A stretch of 64,000 nt of DNA from NCBI GenBank assembly GCA_029721515.1, contig CM056563.1:16248454-16312453 (forward strand), written 5' to 3'. Positions 10,764 to 23,755 of the stretch are shown here, one piece after another (position 1 is the first letter of the stretch; each line of letters opens with the position of its first letter). Source of the DNA: Synanceia verrucosa (Eukaryota; Chordata; Actinopteri; Perciformes; Synanceiidae). Under the pieces are notes generated by a model. That model did no database searches. It had not been told where the DNA came from and saw nothing but the letters and a program-made list of their open reading frames with translations. The position numbers and the translations under genes are program-made.

Positions 10764-11974
10764 TAATGTTTACAGTAATTCACAGAGTGAGAATGAAAAA
10801 GGACTCATCAGATTTCCCATCAAAGACAAAAAAATTCTCTGTTTTATGAATCATCAGAATAAATGCAGCATAAACTAACAGTTTAATGTTTAATATATTG
10901 AGCTCAACAGCTCAACTGAACTGTATGTTGTGATGTTTAATTGCACTACAAGTTTTTGACCTTAATTGTTAAAAATAGTTGAGAATGCAAAAGCTGGGAA
11001 GAACAAGGGGAAGTCCACAGGGGATTTTCCCCTGTCAACGCTTTAATAATTAATGAAAACAGCATCGTTCCCCATTAAACTACTTCCTGTTTTAATTCTT
11101 AAATGATGGTGAGTTTTTCACCACATGACTATGCGGGACATTCAGTGGCATGTAGTGTATATTAGCTACAACAACCAATTCAGTGGGTTATATGTGGGGC
11201 TGTATTGTGAAACGAGGTCAGAGTAAGAAAGAAGAGTTAAAGTCGGGACCCACACACACTCAACATGTTCCACTTCCTCTCAACAACAATGTTGTCTCTT
11301 TACAAAAAGAACCACAAGCAAATTCCTTTTTTTTCACAGAAAAAAATGGCAGCATGTGACTAACCCAGTTATCTGTGTGTTACCAAAGAAACAGCAGAAA
11401 AACAAGACGTAAATTGGACTGCAGCTCAGTGTTTGTCAGCTTGTCTCCTGTCTTATATCTAACAGCTTGCTGGTACAACCCAAGTTATCAGCTAACAATC
11501 AAATGAGACAAAAAAAATGTACCTCTTTCAATCCCCCATCTATTTTTAATTGTCCTGCAAGCTTTCTGCAGCAAAGAGTGAAATAAATGGTGAATCACCA
11601 AGACTTTAGAGAGAAAAGACGGGGGAAAGGCAGGATAAAAAGAAAGGGAGGGTCAATAAGGGATTTACTGCAGGTCTGTGACCAGCGTCTCCTTAAAAGG
11701 TAATCCAGTCCAGGTGATTACCTGCAGCCCTCAGCCAATCACTGAACAGCGAGCCATCTACCCACTACACGCCTAATCTCTGTACACTATCCAGTCAGGC
11801 TATATGTGGACTCCTATCACACACACACACACACTGAACATTTTCATATCTGTAAGCAGAGCAATGGCACCAGAGGGAATAGCTGCAACTGAAGGCTTCA
11901 TAAAGAGCTTTTACAGTTAGTCTTTCTCTGGATGTCTTCCCAGCACATCAGCACACTCCCTGCACACAACTGTG

Positions 11975-11978
<4 letters not shown>

Positions 11979-12014
<36 letters not shown>

Positions 12015-12032
12015 TGTGTGTGTGTGTGTGTG
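11979..12032. repeat. Compound (TA)n(GT)n microsatellite
   Basis: About 17 TA units run directly into about nine GT units. Confidence 0.95.
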
Positions 12033-12330
12033 CACACATGGTTATGTAACAGTGCGAGGAAAGAGCGGTGCCTCTTGACCTACATTTCTGGGGTTTGACT
12101 TGAACCCACTGCTTAGGGAATCCCACATCATTAACTGTAAAACACAGAGACACGTCTTCTCCTCATGGCTTCATCCTCCATTTCTATGAAATCTTCTTTT
12201 CCACTTTAACCCCTCGATGGAGTGTGTGTGTGTTTGTGGTGTAACTGGTCAACAAAGCAATGCCAAGAGAAGGTCTGGAGAGAGGGAGGGGCAAGGGGAG
12301 GGAGGCGTATTTTATTTGGATGCACAGCTG

Positions 12331-12331
<1 letters not shown>

Positions 12332-12367
<36 letters not shown>
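12332..12367. repeat. (CA)18 microsatellite
   Basis: Uninterrupted CA run. Confidence 0.95.
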
Positions 12368-12369
<2 letters not shown>

Positions 12370-13502
12370 TGGTGGAGTTAATTGCCAACATGCCAAATTC
12401 TAGGAGATAACAAGGAAAGAGTAAATGACAAAATGAGCAAAGTGAGACAAAAGAGGAGTGTTCGTATTCTAGAGGAAGACCAGTTGGCCATTACATCACC
12501 TCCTGTTTCCTCTGCTGATGTGTGGAGGTGGGGAGGGGTGAGGCAGAGGAGGAGGACCATGAATGCATCCACCTGATATCCTCTGTCTACCTCTTCCCTT
12601 TGTGGCTCTCAGCCCGTCTTCCTGTTGATTCTCCCCGTGTCTCTTTTTATCCGTCACTCCCTGACTATAAAAGCCTTGGGCTGGAGGTGCGGTGGTGGGA
12701 ATGTAGTCTGTGAAGGTCACATATGGATAAACAAACTGCCAGGAATGACAGATGCCTGACTTAGAATCTGCTTATTAATTTCCTGTTGTGTCCGACTGCA
12801 CATTCCTCAGATGATACATTTCAGCAATTCAGAGGAATAATACTATTTTATTTCATGTCTCAGCTCTTTTCTTGACTGTAGCTCATTATTATAATATATT
12901 TTGTGGAAATTTTAACCTGGTATGACTATTCTCAACACAGTGCCACTAAAAACGGAATTATCTCATATAGTTGGACTTTAGTGGAAAAAAAAATGCTAAC
13001 GTTATGCTGATGACAGCTAGACAGCTTCACCAGGCTGTTGTCCAAAATGTCCTCTCCTCATTACTAACAAGGATAAAAAGGAAAAATGGTGCAAACAGCT
13101 TCTGTCAGCCCAGATGTGGTTTCTTCTGGTACTCCATCGATGCATGCCACTGTCTGTGCTCATGCAGCAGCAGCGTCTGTATCCATACTCGCCAACTGGT
13201 TGTTAACCTTATATGGTGCCCTATAGTGAATGTAACAGGAAGTCCCTCTCTGTGACAAACTGTGACAACCTTGTGGTTTCAGCTGTAGGAGGCAGCAAAG
13301 AGCGGCATCAGCTGCAGCCCACACATCATCCTGAGCTTTTAGGAAGTGGTGAGTGCTGACTCTCATTTCTACTTCTTTCATTAAACACACACATAAACAC
13401 ATACACACAAAAAATATGGTATTATTTCATGCTTGAGCCTGTTCAGGGCTGTGAGATAGCAAAATACAAAGTGTGTGTGTGTGGGGGGGTATTTTGTTGT
13501 TT

Positions 13503-13506
<4 letters not shown>

Positions 13507-13543
<37 letters not shown>

Positions 13544-13606
13544 CTGATATGATGTTTTTTATGTAAAATTGACTCAACTTGTGACTAACACTCACTGGCT
13601 TACAGG

Positions 13607-13643
<37 letters not shown>

Positions 13644-13752
13644 GTTCTGTCTGAGGAGGAAACTAGAATGTCCTCCTCTGCAGTTTCTAGTTACTGAAAC
13701 AGAAATGAAAGAGAAGTGAAATCTCTCACGCTGTGAATTCCCCTGTATTCAA

Positions 13753-13783
<31 letters not shown>

Positions 13784-13887
13784 GGAAGGCATATCCACAC
13801 TATAATAAAAAACTCACTGTTCATCACTGACATACATGATACATGCATGGATATACTATAACCTAAGACAAACACACACACACACAC
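13507..13887. repeat. Cluster of CA microsatellites
   Basis: CA runs lie at 13507-13541, 13610-13638, 13753-13779 and about 13871-13888, all in the same orientation and separated by 70-115 bases of unique sequence. Just upstream, at 13470-13482, lies a short GT run. Confidence 0.95.
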
Positions 13888-14794
13888 ATGATTTCAGTCC
13901 TTCGGAGGTGAAGCTGATCTCCTTGAGACTTCATCCCATGTGACTGGTCTTGCATTCCTCAGATTGTTGTCATGTGACAAACTTAAAGATTTCCTTTTAT
14001 GGACGTTAGCGTTAACAAGAGGGGGCGTGGCCTCTCTAATACACACCCAGGTCACCAAATACATGCACACACAAATGAATGAATGCACATAAATACACAC
14101 TACCACACCTCACACACTCCTGCCAAAAGAAACACAAACAAGCCCTAATAAAAGACCAAAGGGGTGAAGCAGTGTGTGTCATCCTCCTCTGAGTCGATAA
14201 CACTTACAGGTACAATCAGACCTGCTGCTGCATTACATGACCCTTGGAACACAATAGCACATCAGAAAGAACTGAATTTAACAGCTTTGGGGTTTGTGCT
14301 TACAATGTAAAGTGGTGATGGAAGTGATGTTAGTCCCTGTGGTCAGGAAAGAAGTATTGGGGTGACTAATGATAAGACTGTAATGATAAGTACACTGTAC
14401 TGGACTGATGTCACTGAAAACTTTTGACTACTTCTTTTCATCATGACCAGCGCTCCTTGCATTATCATATGACAACACCAAGAGTCATTAGTCTCAGTTT
14501 ATTAGTGTGTCAACATAATCAGGTTTCACTTTGTCAAACAGTCGTGAAACTGTATTTGATTGCTGGAATCAAGTCTGTAGACAGGATGGTAAGAAATGTG
14601 GAGATCATGAGTCACCAAAATCATCAAATTCGTAATATTTAGTTTGCTATGACATAATATCATAACATTCTTACTGAGTCTTAGAACAGACGATTGGTAC
14701 CACTTTCTTGTTATTAATCCTCTCTCTAACTGTCAGCAAGGGAGTAAGTTAAGTTTATTTCCTAAAATGTTGACCGTCCATCTTCCACCTCTTA

Positions 14795-15012
14795 CCCAGG
14801 TTTGTGGGGGGCGGCAGACTGAACAAGGAAGCCTCACCCTAAACATGTCCTCCAGCTCTTCCTGAGGGGTTCCCAAGGCATTTCCAGGCCAGATGGGATT
14901 TGTGACCCATCTGTTCTGGATGTGCCTCCTGGTCTCCTCACATCTGGATGTGCCACCTCCACAGGGAGGAGTCCAATAATCACCTGATTAGGAAGCCTCC
15001 CTGAATCGCATT
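14795..15012. repeat. Retroelement-like dispersed repeat fragment
   Basis: Includes 'gtcctccagctcttcctgag', 'ttcccaaggcatttccaggc' and 'cacctccacagggaggag', phrases I recognise from a common fish LINE-type repeat. No open frame survives. Class and orientation were not determined. Confidence 0.45.
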
Positions 15013-18000
15013 AGCCCCATTCTGCCAGACATAAAATATCTTTATGAGATTATGGTGGAGTTTGAAAATAATGGAAAGCAGTCATAAATACACATGTACA
15101 TTTCTCATCATAAACCCCAGCCCAGAGTTTCCTCTGACTCATTACATCATACTGTACTCCTACAACAATCTGCTGCACATCACCATGTGCTGCTGCTGCT
15201 GCATAGCTCCGAGTGGACTTTGTCCGACCCTCTGCTGTAAAGTAACGCTGGTGTGCAGCACTAAGCTGAAAGATCGCTGCCATGGGTGATTAAGGGGCTT
15301 CCACTCACACATTCTCTTCTCAATACATGTTTTTTTCATGGCTAATCTGGAAAGGATGCAAAATCAGGAGGGAGTGGAGGAAAACTGGAGGAGAGTGAAA
15401 GAAAAGGATGACAGAAAATTGTGCAGAGACAAAGAAGAGGAAATAATGTCAAAAATAGAGATGACATGTTATAAACTTAATATAGAAGATGTAGAAGGGT
15501 TGGAGGAAAGGTGTGTCCATTTCTTATGAATTCTCTATAGGCTGCACATTCTGCTGCCGGTCTCTCAGAGCCGGCTTTCCACTTCCTCTTTACCCCACTT
15601 CCTGTCTCTGCTGCTGGCCTATGCCCTTATATGGCAGCCGCCAGCAGCCAATCAGCGCAGAGCAGGCAGCTCATTCAAACAGCGAGTGTGAGAGAAGAGC
15701 AGGGTGGGAACTGCAAACAGAAATGAACAGCATCGCAGAGACTATACAAAACAATATAGCCCCCGAACACACACACAGACAAACCTGCCTGCTGGCTTAA
15801 AACAAAAAGAGGTGCTACAATACAACAAAGCAAAGCAACGCATGCAAACTTTAGGCAGTCATTCAGGGGCACTGGGTGCATGCTGCAGCACTGCATTGGA
15901 GGTGTTTTTTGGGTGGCTAATGGAGAGGGTGGGCTCTCAGTTACTATGCAGAGGAGAGGAGATGATGGAAGAGGGGAGGAGAGGAGGAGAAAGACAAAGA
16001 GGAGAGGATGTGGACATCTTAAGTATGACATGGCACACTGCCAAAATTCCTCTGTAAGCGGTTACATTACTTAACATTTAATCAGCAGCTGACACGTGAT
16101 TGATGTTTGTCAGATAGAGACAAGAAGACAGACGTATGAATAAGAGAAAGCCTGGAGGTACTGCAGGCTGTAATGTTATGTAAGGAATGTCCAAACAGAG
16201 CTGCTAAGTGCCAGGGACTGCAGACCAAAGTGCATGGGCGGGTGAGGGTGGCTGACCTCTCTCACTGCGTTGGAGATACAGCTGAGGAGGCAGCGATGGG
16301 ATGAGGAAGATCAGGAAGTAAAGGCAGTGCCGGGTGCTAGTAGTGAGGCTCTTTAGTCCCAAAGCGAGCCAATCAGATGGCTGGCAGGCTGTGAGATGAG
16401 CCAGTCTGAGAGGAGGAGCCCTCCCACCAGACAGAGACAGATGGTAGAGGATAGATAAGCCTCCCTGGGTTCACCACCATGCAGGGGGCGACTAAAGAGT
16501 GTCGCCATATGTGTGCGTCAGAGGGAGATAGAATTATATATAGAGGTAGATAAGTCTGCTGTTCTTCTTAGCTTGAGCAGGAATGAAGAAGATTTTGTAT
16601 TTTGCACAAAAAGCCTGATGACTGGGATCATTTGCAGGCAGTAAACACACCAGGATGCCTTTACATGCTGTTGTGGGCTCCATTAATGGTTAAGTTGATG
16701 GAGGAGGATGCCATCACCTGAATGAAAACTCACAACCTTAAAAGGCACCTCAGCCTCTACTTTGGGCCAATAAAAGGACAGAGCAGCAGCAGGAAGTGAG
16801 GTGGTGCACAGGAAGAGGAAGAGCAGAAAGGATAGAGGGCCTGTTGTGTTTCAGACAGGCTGCACAGCCTCGAGCGCTGCATGTGGTTATGACGTTAGCT
16901 AGACCATTACAGAGAAGCTCTCTTTGTCTGACCAAAAATAGTCTGAAAACTGGGTTTTACACTATTGATCTGATTTATCCATGATAACCATTTTTCATTG
17001 ATCATTTATGAGCAGTCTTGCTTATAAATGTCTTCAGAATTACTATGGGTTTTATGTTGTATAAAATTTGATGAATGACATAAGATAATGGTCAGGAAGC
17101 CACGATGGGGTGTAGCCAATAAACTGTGTGAGTGGGAGAGAAGTGGGGGATGGAGTTAGGGATCCATTTGGGCCATAAATGGGAAGCTAATCCAATCGGA
17201 GCAGGAACAGGCCAGCTGGCAGGCACAACACACACACTCACAGCTGGTGACTGGCCCGTACCTTGGAGTAGGACCGTCACCACGGTGACCCACGGATCAA
17301 TGACGCTGCAGACGGCCCGATCTATTGGCTGTATCATGGGAGAGGGGGCTGTGGAGAGGAAGGGGGGGGAGAAGCAGGAAGGGGTGAGGGCAGAGTGGTG
17401 AATAGGGCTTCCCTCTCTGAAACTATGACCAGTCACAGATGGCAAACAATCGGTCACTTTTCAACAGGCTGCAAAGACAAGAGGGGTGAGGAAAGAGGAG
17501 AGGATGGAAAGGCCTGCTGCCTATTTGCATTCTTATCATGAGTTAGAGCCATCAACCAACCTAACAACAACTTGCCATTTTACTAAGAAGTGAGAAAATA
17601 GTCTGGTGAAATGTTTATCTGTACACTAAACAAGATTCAACAGGCAGAAGTCAGAATTTGTGACCTTTGCGAAGGGTCAAGCTAGTTGTTTCCAATCTCT
17701 GTGCTGAGCCAAGCTAAACGGCCACAAATTTGACGAATGGATACAGGAGTGGTGATGAAGCTGGTCACCTGATTCTTCTCAGAAAAGTGAATCAGAGTTT
17801 TTTTCTATAACGTCAAACTTCTTTGCTGTCATTAGACAGGAGAAAATCCTGGCGTTGCCACACTGAGCACATGACACTGTTACACACACATGTCCAAAAG
17901 TGCAGTGAAGCAAGAATGAAAAGTAAATGACAAAGTGGATTTCCAACATGACATATTTCTCATCATCTTCCTCTTCTCTCTCCATCTCAGATCCCAGGCC

Positions 18001-18940
18001 TGAGCTTTCAACCTCTCTCAAGGCTAATTGCAGCTAATGTTTTTTGTATTGAGCTGCAGTCTAGCAGCAATAAGCCTCAAGACAGCGGATGTTTAACTCT
18101 TTCTGTGTGTGTGTGTGTGGATAATAGAGGTATTCATGTCCACCCCCTATGGCTGGCTTTACCCATTAGCAACAGACTTTTCATGGTTCTTTTCTCCTCC
18201 CCCACAAACATACACCCACATACACACAAAAAATGCCCTCGATTTAACAGTAAATATCAAATTCTCTTTATGAGGAAGAAGAGGAGACAATATACATATA
18301 GGTAGAGAGGCGAGACAAATTAGGCATTAATGGCCTTCTGGTTGCTGGCAAAAAGAAACTCGTGTCACCTTTACTCATTAGAGGAACAGGAAGTGAGGGG
18401 AGGGGTTTAGTATATCGCAGGGAGTGGCAGCGCTGCAGAACAGACTGTTTCTTCTGTGATGCTGCTGCTGGCTCGCTGGTTACCATATATGTGAGGAGAA
18501 AAACCTGAGCTAATGATGTCACACACGGGTGTCACAACAGCTTCAATTCACCGGTAAACATTGAGACTACACAGGCACATGTGCATGCTCAAAGGCACAT
18601 ACATAACTTAATAAGGTTTGTGAGGTTTATTTGTGTGTTTAAGTCATAAAATCAGAGGGTGGTGAGCAGGCAGCGAAGACTGTTTGGACCTCAGGAAAAA
18701 GATTTGGTTATGATTAGCAGTTGTCATTTTAAGTTCACTGACCGTTGAACTGCGCACACATAAACACATGTGCTACAGTCACTGGGTTACTGATTGACAC
18801 TTATCACATGGCAGTGGTGATGAAAACACATCACCTGCAGTTTACTAATATGGAATAAATCATGGCTGCTGCAGGTGCTGAACACATAATGACTGGATGA
18901 GCTTATTTTTATTCTATCCGGTATAAGGTGGATACCGTAT
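15013..18940. other. Intergenic, no gene seen
   Basis: Both strands were scanned and no frame resembles a known protein. The longest frames (15675-16031, minus; 15704-16057, plus; 17092-17457, minus) overlap one another in opposite strands or lack any domain. A degraded copy of the 'gctaagctaa' fish repeat is recognisable around 17675-17725. Confidence 0.5.
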
Positions 18941-18954
18941 AAGTAAACAGTGTT

Positions 18955-19205
18955 AGTGTAGCTCAGCTTAGCATAAAGACTGGAAACAGCTAACCTGGTA
19001 TATCCAGATGTAACAAGGTACGTCTGTCATTTGTTTGTGCTGAGACAAACAAATAAGATGCGACAAACAAACATGCATGTATATACCTTTAGGTGGACAG
19101 TGCCCGGCCAGCTGTTTCTACCTGTTTCCAGGTGCTAAGCTAAGCTAAGCTGCTGGCTGCAGACAGATTTGGCAGCGCTATCAGTCTTGTCATCTAAATC
19201 TGGGC
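18955..19205. repeat. Teleost 'gctaagctaagct' dispersed repeat
   Basis: Contains 'agcttagcataaagactgg', 'aaacagctaacctgg', later 'gctaagctaagctaagctgc' and 'tcatctaaatctgggc'. These are the successive landmarks of a fish dispersed repeat I recognise. Degraded copies of the same family lie near 17675-17725 and 49002-49070. Confidence 0.6.
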
Positions 19206-22070
19206 AGAAAAGTTAGTAAACATACAGTACTTCCCTATACCTTTGGTTGTATCTAGAAAGTGACCCATATATTGCAAAAAAAAAAAAAAATCTTCTGAAG
19301 CCCGCTGTCCGAGCTAACGAGCACTCAGAGGTAAACAATTCACCTCGCTGAAAACCTTTGTACCCAGTGACTCCGGCCCCATGTTGGCTTCCACTAGCGG
19401 CCACTCGGTCAAGCTGCTAAGCATCATTTTTGTCACATAATACAGACAAGGTGTTTTTGCCAAAGTGCATAGAACTTTTCCCACTAAATTACAGTGATTT
19501 TCAGTGACTCCCTGGCTCTGCCTGACTTTTAATGACAGGTTTAAGCCCAGAGCTTCCACTTGTTGCTCTCGTTAAAATATCACTTAGGTTGATAGGTGGT
19601 CTATTTAGACAACCAGTACTTATAGTAACAGTCATTATACACAACACCTTGAGTGCCTGTGTATAACCGTCTGTCTGGATTAAAGAGCCTTAGAAAAATT
19701 CATTAGGTAGCTTATTTATCGCCTCAAGGACCTTGGCAGCACACGCACTGTTATGACACATGAGCGGAGTCTTCCCTGGATGGTATTCCAAGCACTTAGA
19801 TAGTAGTAATTCCCACTGAAGAGTGTTGACAAGACACCAGACACCTCTCACTTACTGCCAACAAGCTGTACACACACATAGATTAGTAAATGCATGTCCA
19901 AAGTCCTGTTTATAAGCTGACTGGCAGCTGAGTTAAAAAAAACTTAATCTCTAGTTTTTATTCAGGAGTAAATGAGGAAGAACATGTTATGTTATGTTTT
20001 TGACCTGAATCAAGCCATGAGTCACTCAGTTATGTATGTGCAAACGTACAGACACACACCGTCACCGTGAAACCCCAGAGGCACTCCCTTTTGGCCAGAA
20101 TGTTCATATATTACAGCGAAACCTCTGTCATAGAAATGCAACTTTATCAACAATGAAACAAAGACAAGTTTGAGGCTGACATAGGTCAGACTGGGATAAA
20201 CTAGGCTTAAGATTTGACCCCTAACAATGAAATGTAAAGCTTGTTAATCAATAAGTGGGCACAGTAGACCTTTGATCACCTTAAACACACTTCATCTGTA
20301 AATCCTCTAACAGCGTCTGCATGAAACTCATAGAACAACAGGGATGAATGGACAGGTCTGATTGTTTGCTTTTATTGAATGTTTATCATCACAGAATGCA
20401 GGGCTAGACATTAAACTGTGTTTGTAAAAAAATGATCAACCCTTCATAATCTGCAGGGCTGGAGGGAGTTACACAAGCCGTCATCATATTTCTGCATGTA
20501 GGAAGAGTTGTTTCACACAGTGAGCTGTGGCTGATTTAAAGGGGTCATATGAACCATGTGAGGGTGACAATGATGACCATTTAAAGCAACTTAACAGCAT
20601 GAATGAGGAAAAGGAACAGAGGAGTAAAAAAAAAACAGGAGCTGATGTGACTGCTAGAGAGGAAGGGGAAGTGGTAGAGCAGGAAGACATGAAGTTGCTG
20701 CATGTCTCTTGCAGCTTGAAATGGCTCTGAAGCCGCCCAGCTATTCTACTTACGTATACGCTAGTGGTCCAAGAGCGCAAAGTAGTTAAAAGTGTGTGCC
20801 AGATGTTATACATTAAGGAGATAGTTGAGAGAAGAGCCAAAGAAGGGGGGAGGGGGACATGCAAAAAGAAAATCACAGAAGGTGAAAAAAAGGAAGGTGT
20901 TTAAAAGTTGGGCGGCAACATTTATGATAAGACTAATGGACTGATGGTGTATGGAAGCTTAACATGGCAGTGAGTCAGGAATGGACATTTTTACTGGCCT
21001 GCATGCCCTTAAAATCTAAAATCTGAGATTGTGTCACATGGGCCCCACAGTAATCATGATGTGAATGAGGCAACTGGAGAAGGGGCCCAGTATTTTAGAA
21101 GTCCACCTTCTCTGTAATGTAGAGGAGCATTGTTTTATTTGAATAAGAGCAGGAAAAAAAGGTGAAGCAAAGGGGTTTTATCAATTAAGATAGAGGACAG
21201 GGAGAGCTCATGGTTTAGCTGGTGGAGGGTTGAAAGAGGCCTGAAACAGCAACTGAAGACCCCTAGGCTCATCTTTTCACTATGTGTGTATTTTTTTTTA
21301 ATAATTGTCACAATGCATACTGTCACAAGGATAGTATTTATTATTATATCTAAAAGCTGTATTAAAACACAAGAATACCAAATAATGACTCTCATGAAAG
21401 GACACACCTTTGTCAAACTACTGAATCTGACAGAGAGAGGGAGAGGTGGCAAGCAGCCACTGACAGCATATTCAGGAGGAGCCCATGTAGCCACAAAGAA
21501 CAAATACTTGATCAATAAATGAACATTGTGAGCAGCGTTGGCAGTATTGGTGGCCTACATGCAGTGGTCATTCCCCAGCAGCTTGTGGATCAGATCAGCT
21601 CCACCGCCTTGTGTGTGTCATGTGTTTGACCCAGTATAGTGGCTGTGACTCCTACTGTGAGCCCACAGCTGGTTTTCAACCATCAGCAGCACCCCCAGTA
21701 ATCAAAAAGTGTCACGTTAATCTAAAGAAAAATAAGTGGGATGGAGGGCAGCCTTTGGATAAAAGTAGGCCTTTGCAGCCTTCACATGGAGGAGTCACTG
21801 GTGCTGAGTCTTTCAATTATCATATAACTTGGCTAAGCGCCAGGCAGATGAGAGCAGGTGCAGGGAAGACCGTTATAAAAGTTTAGACATCATTTAATCT
21901 GTATATATAAACCTGTATATCAAGAGATTAGCTTTAGTAGGCCTCGCAGCTTCAATCCCTTCCCTTTTATTTTCTCCAATCCTTGCCTATTATCGCCTCC
22001 CCTCTCTCTCTCCCTCAAATCGCGAGCGCCCAGTGCACCACAATGTGCACGCGACGTGCCCCAGTGCATG
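19206..22070. other. Intergenic region upstream of actb
   Basis: No recognised gene. It contains an A-run (19276-19290) and assorted open frames without homology (for example 20484-20876, minus strand). The last few hundred bases before the promoter are pyrimidine-rich around 21960-22018. Distal regulatory sequence for actb could lie here but no specific element can be supported. Confidence 0.5.
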
Positions 22071-22078
22071 ACGCTGGA

Positions 22079-22171
22079 CCAATCAGAGGCCGCCATTCCG
22101 AAAGTTTACCTTTTATGGCTCGAGCCGGGCAACTGACGCCGTATAAAGCACATGCGCCCACAGCTAACGGA
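22079..22171 (+). promoter_or_regulatory. actb: actb core promoter: CCAAT, CArG (SRE), TATA
   Basis: CCAAT is at 22079-22083. A perfect CArG box CCTTTTATGG, the SRF-binding form CC(A/T)6GG, is at 22109-22118. TATAAA is at 22142-22147. Between CCAAT and CArG, 'ggccgccattccg' resembles a YY1 site. This order and spacing match the serum-responsive beta-actin promoters of vertebrates. The start site is expected about 25-30 bases after TATA, near 22172; it is inferred, not seen. Confidence 0.92.
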
Positions 22172-22260
22172 TTCACTCTGAGCGCCGTTACACACAGCTT
22201 GTGCGGGATATCATTTGCCTGAAACCGGTTCCCTTAAAGCGAAAAGCCCCCCACCCAAAG
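22172..22260 (+). other. actb: actb exon 1 (5' UTR, non-coding)
   Basis: The start is inferred from the TATA box. The exon ends at the consensus donor AAAG|gtaagaaa at 22260/22261. It contains no ATG in a good context. Vertebrate beta-actin genes have a non-coding first exon followed by a long regulatory intron, which fits the 1488-base intron here (22261-23748). Confidence 0.85.
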
Positions 22261-23748
22261 GTAAGAAAACCAAAACAATTACTAACATATTTCTGGTTTT
22301 GTCATGTTTAAGTAAAAAGTGAGCTAATTTTCTGTTATTCCAAAAGTATTTGTGTTTTTTTTTTTTTTTTTTTCAATGTAAGAAATTGCAGGGACCACGC
22401 GGTTCTTTGTCCTGTCATACGTCAACTGGTCTGCTAGATTTACTCCATTCCCTTAAAGTGACCCCTTTAAAAACACCAGTATTTGCATTTTGTTCGTGTT
22501 ACAGAACGCACTGGTGGTTGTCAAAGACCGCTGAACTTGTGCTAATGCGACTCACAGGTGCTTTTGGATGTAGCCGGTGTCTGGTTACCGTTATCATCTA
22601 ACGGTCCTACTGAGACTGGGGTTTTCGCAGTGTGGTTGACCAGTTTTTCAGTATTTGCAGCATTCCCGTCCTGGCTTACATTTTTCCCCTAGCAGGGTAC
22701 TTTGAAAAGAGGCTTTCTGAGTTGAGGTCGTGTGGATCCCGGCTGCTCCCTTTGTGCGCCTGATGCGGCGGGGTGTGACCTACTTTAGCATATTAGCTTA
22801 GCTACATCAAGCTAACACCGCCCGTAACATTTGCAACAGTAGCAATTTTAATATAGGTAATCTTTCCTAGACCACTTCCTGTGAGCGTTACATTATTATA
22901 TTATCCTGTAAGGTTTATTCATAAGGTGTCCTCTAAATTAGGGCGTGGGGGAAGGGGGCAAGAATAGAGGCCTGCAAAAAAAAAAAAAAAAATCTTAAAC
23001 TGACTAATTGCTTAATTGAGTAGGCTCGTCTCCAGTGAATTCCACTCTTGCCAACTTGCACATGCGGAAAAAAGGGAAATTGCGAATGACGAGTCATCCA
23101 CCCTTTTTATATTAAAAAAAAGGCGTGGCTTTCTGGTAATGGAGCATCAGTCAAGGACTTATCACCCATTCATTAGTCAACGTCGGTGTTCATTGTGCAA
23201 CTTCTTTTTCTCTTTTAATGTTTTGCAAAAGCCCTTAAGGTTGATGCCTCAGTAGGCATTTAATAGTGATGTATGTAGTCAGGTTAGGAGTATGCAATGA
23301 ATGAAGCGGTAGAGTATGACGCAGTGATATTGAAGCTAATGTATAACTATAACGTTAATTAAGTAACAATGGAGGGTGGGGGGACGGCAGTTAGAAGTTA
23401 ACAGTAATGAACTAAAGGGAGTGGTCGCGCGGGTCCGTCAATGTGGAACGTTGCTTTCCTTGCTGTGCTGTCGCTCTGGCCGCGCGCCATGGCGCCGGTA
23501 GCCGCAAAGCTGCTCAAACCGAAGCATGTCCTTATATGGTAACAGAGCGCAGCGCCACTTCCTTTTGTCTGGCCTGGTAGGAATGCGAGACATGAGTTCC
23601 CCCCAGCGGCCAGGCGCGTGAACTGCAGGTAGTTGGTGAACAGGAAATCGATTTTTTTTTTTTTTATTTTCTCCGACGGAGGCGCTGTTGTTGAAGAGGT
23701 GCAAGTGTTAGACTGGAGTGTTTAACAGACCCTTTCTCCCCTCAATAG
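22261..23748 (+). other. actb: actb intron 1
   Basis: Runs from gtaagaaa to ctcaatag, just seven bases before the start codon. It contains a 20-base T run near 22355, an A run near 22977 and, in its last 350 bases, a GC-rich regulatory module (annotated separately). Open frames inside it are not supported as coding. Confidence 0.88.
23420..23600 (+). promoter_or_regulatory. actb: actb intron 1 enhancer-like module with second CArG box
   Basis: A perfect CArG box CCTTATATGG lies at 23530-23539. Just upstream is a CpG-rich segment with 'gcgcgccatggcgccgg', which resembles a YY1/GC-type site. Intronic CArG boxes in beta-actin intron 1 are a known feature of chicken, human and fish genes and act with the promoter CArG box in SRF-dependent control. 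The motif is seen directly; its function here is inferred from the family. Confidence 0.75.
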
Positions 23749-23755
23749 TTCAGCC

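Larger units (their letters stand above)
10770..14790. other. Intergenic, no gene seen
   Basis: AT-rich sequence with many CA/TG runs and no recognisable protein-coding frame on either strand. The open frames present are short and cross microsatellites. A compound TA/GT repeat (11979-12032) and several CA tracts are annotated separately. Confidence 0.55.

Noticed and set aside
20484..20876. 130-residue minus-strand frame
   Set aside because: Low-complexity Ser/Leu-rich translation; an opposite-strand frame overlaps it; no family recognised.
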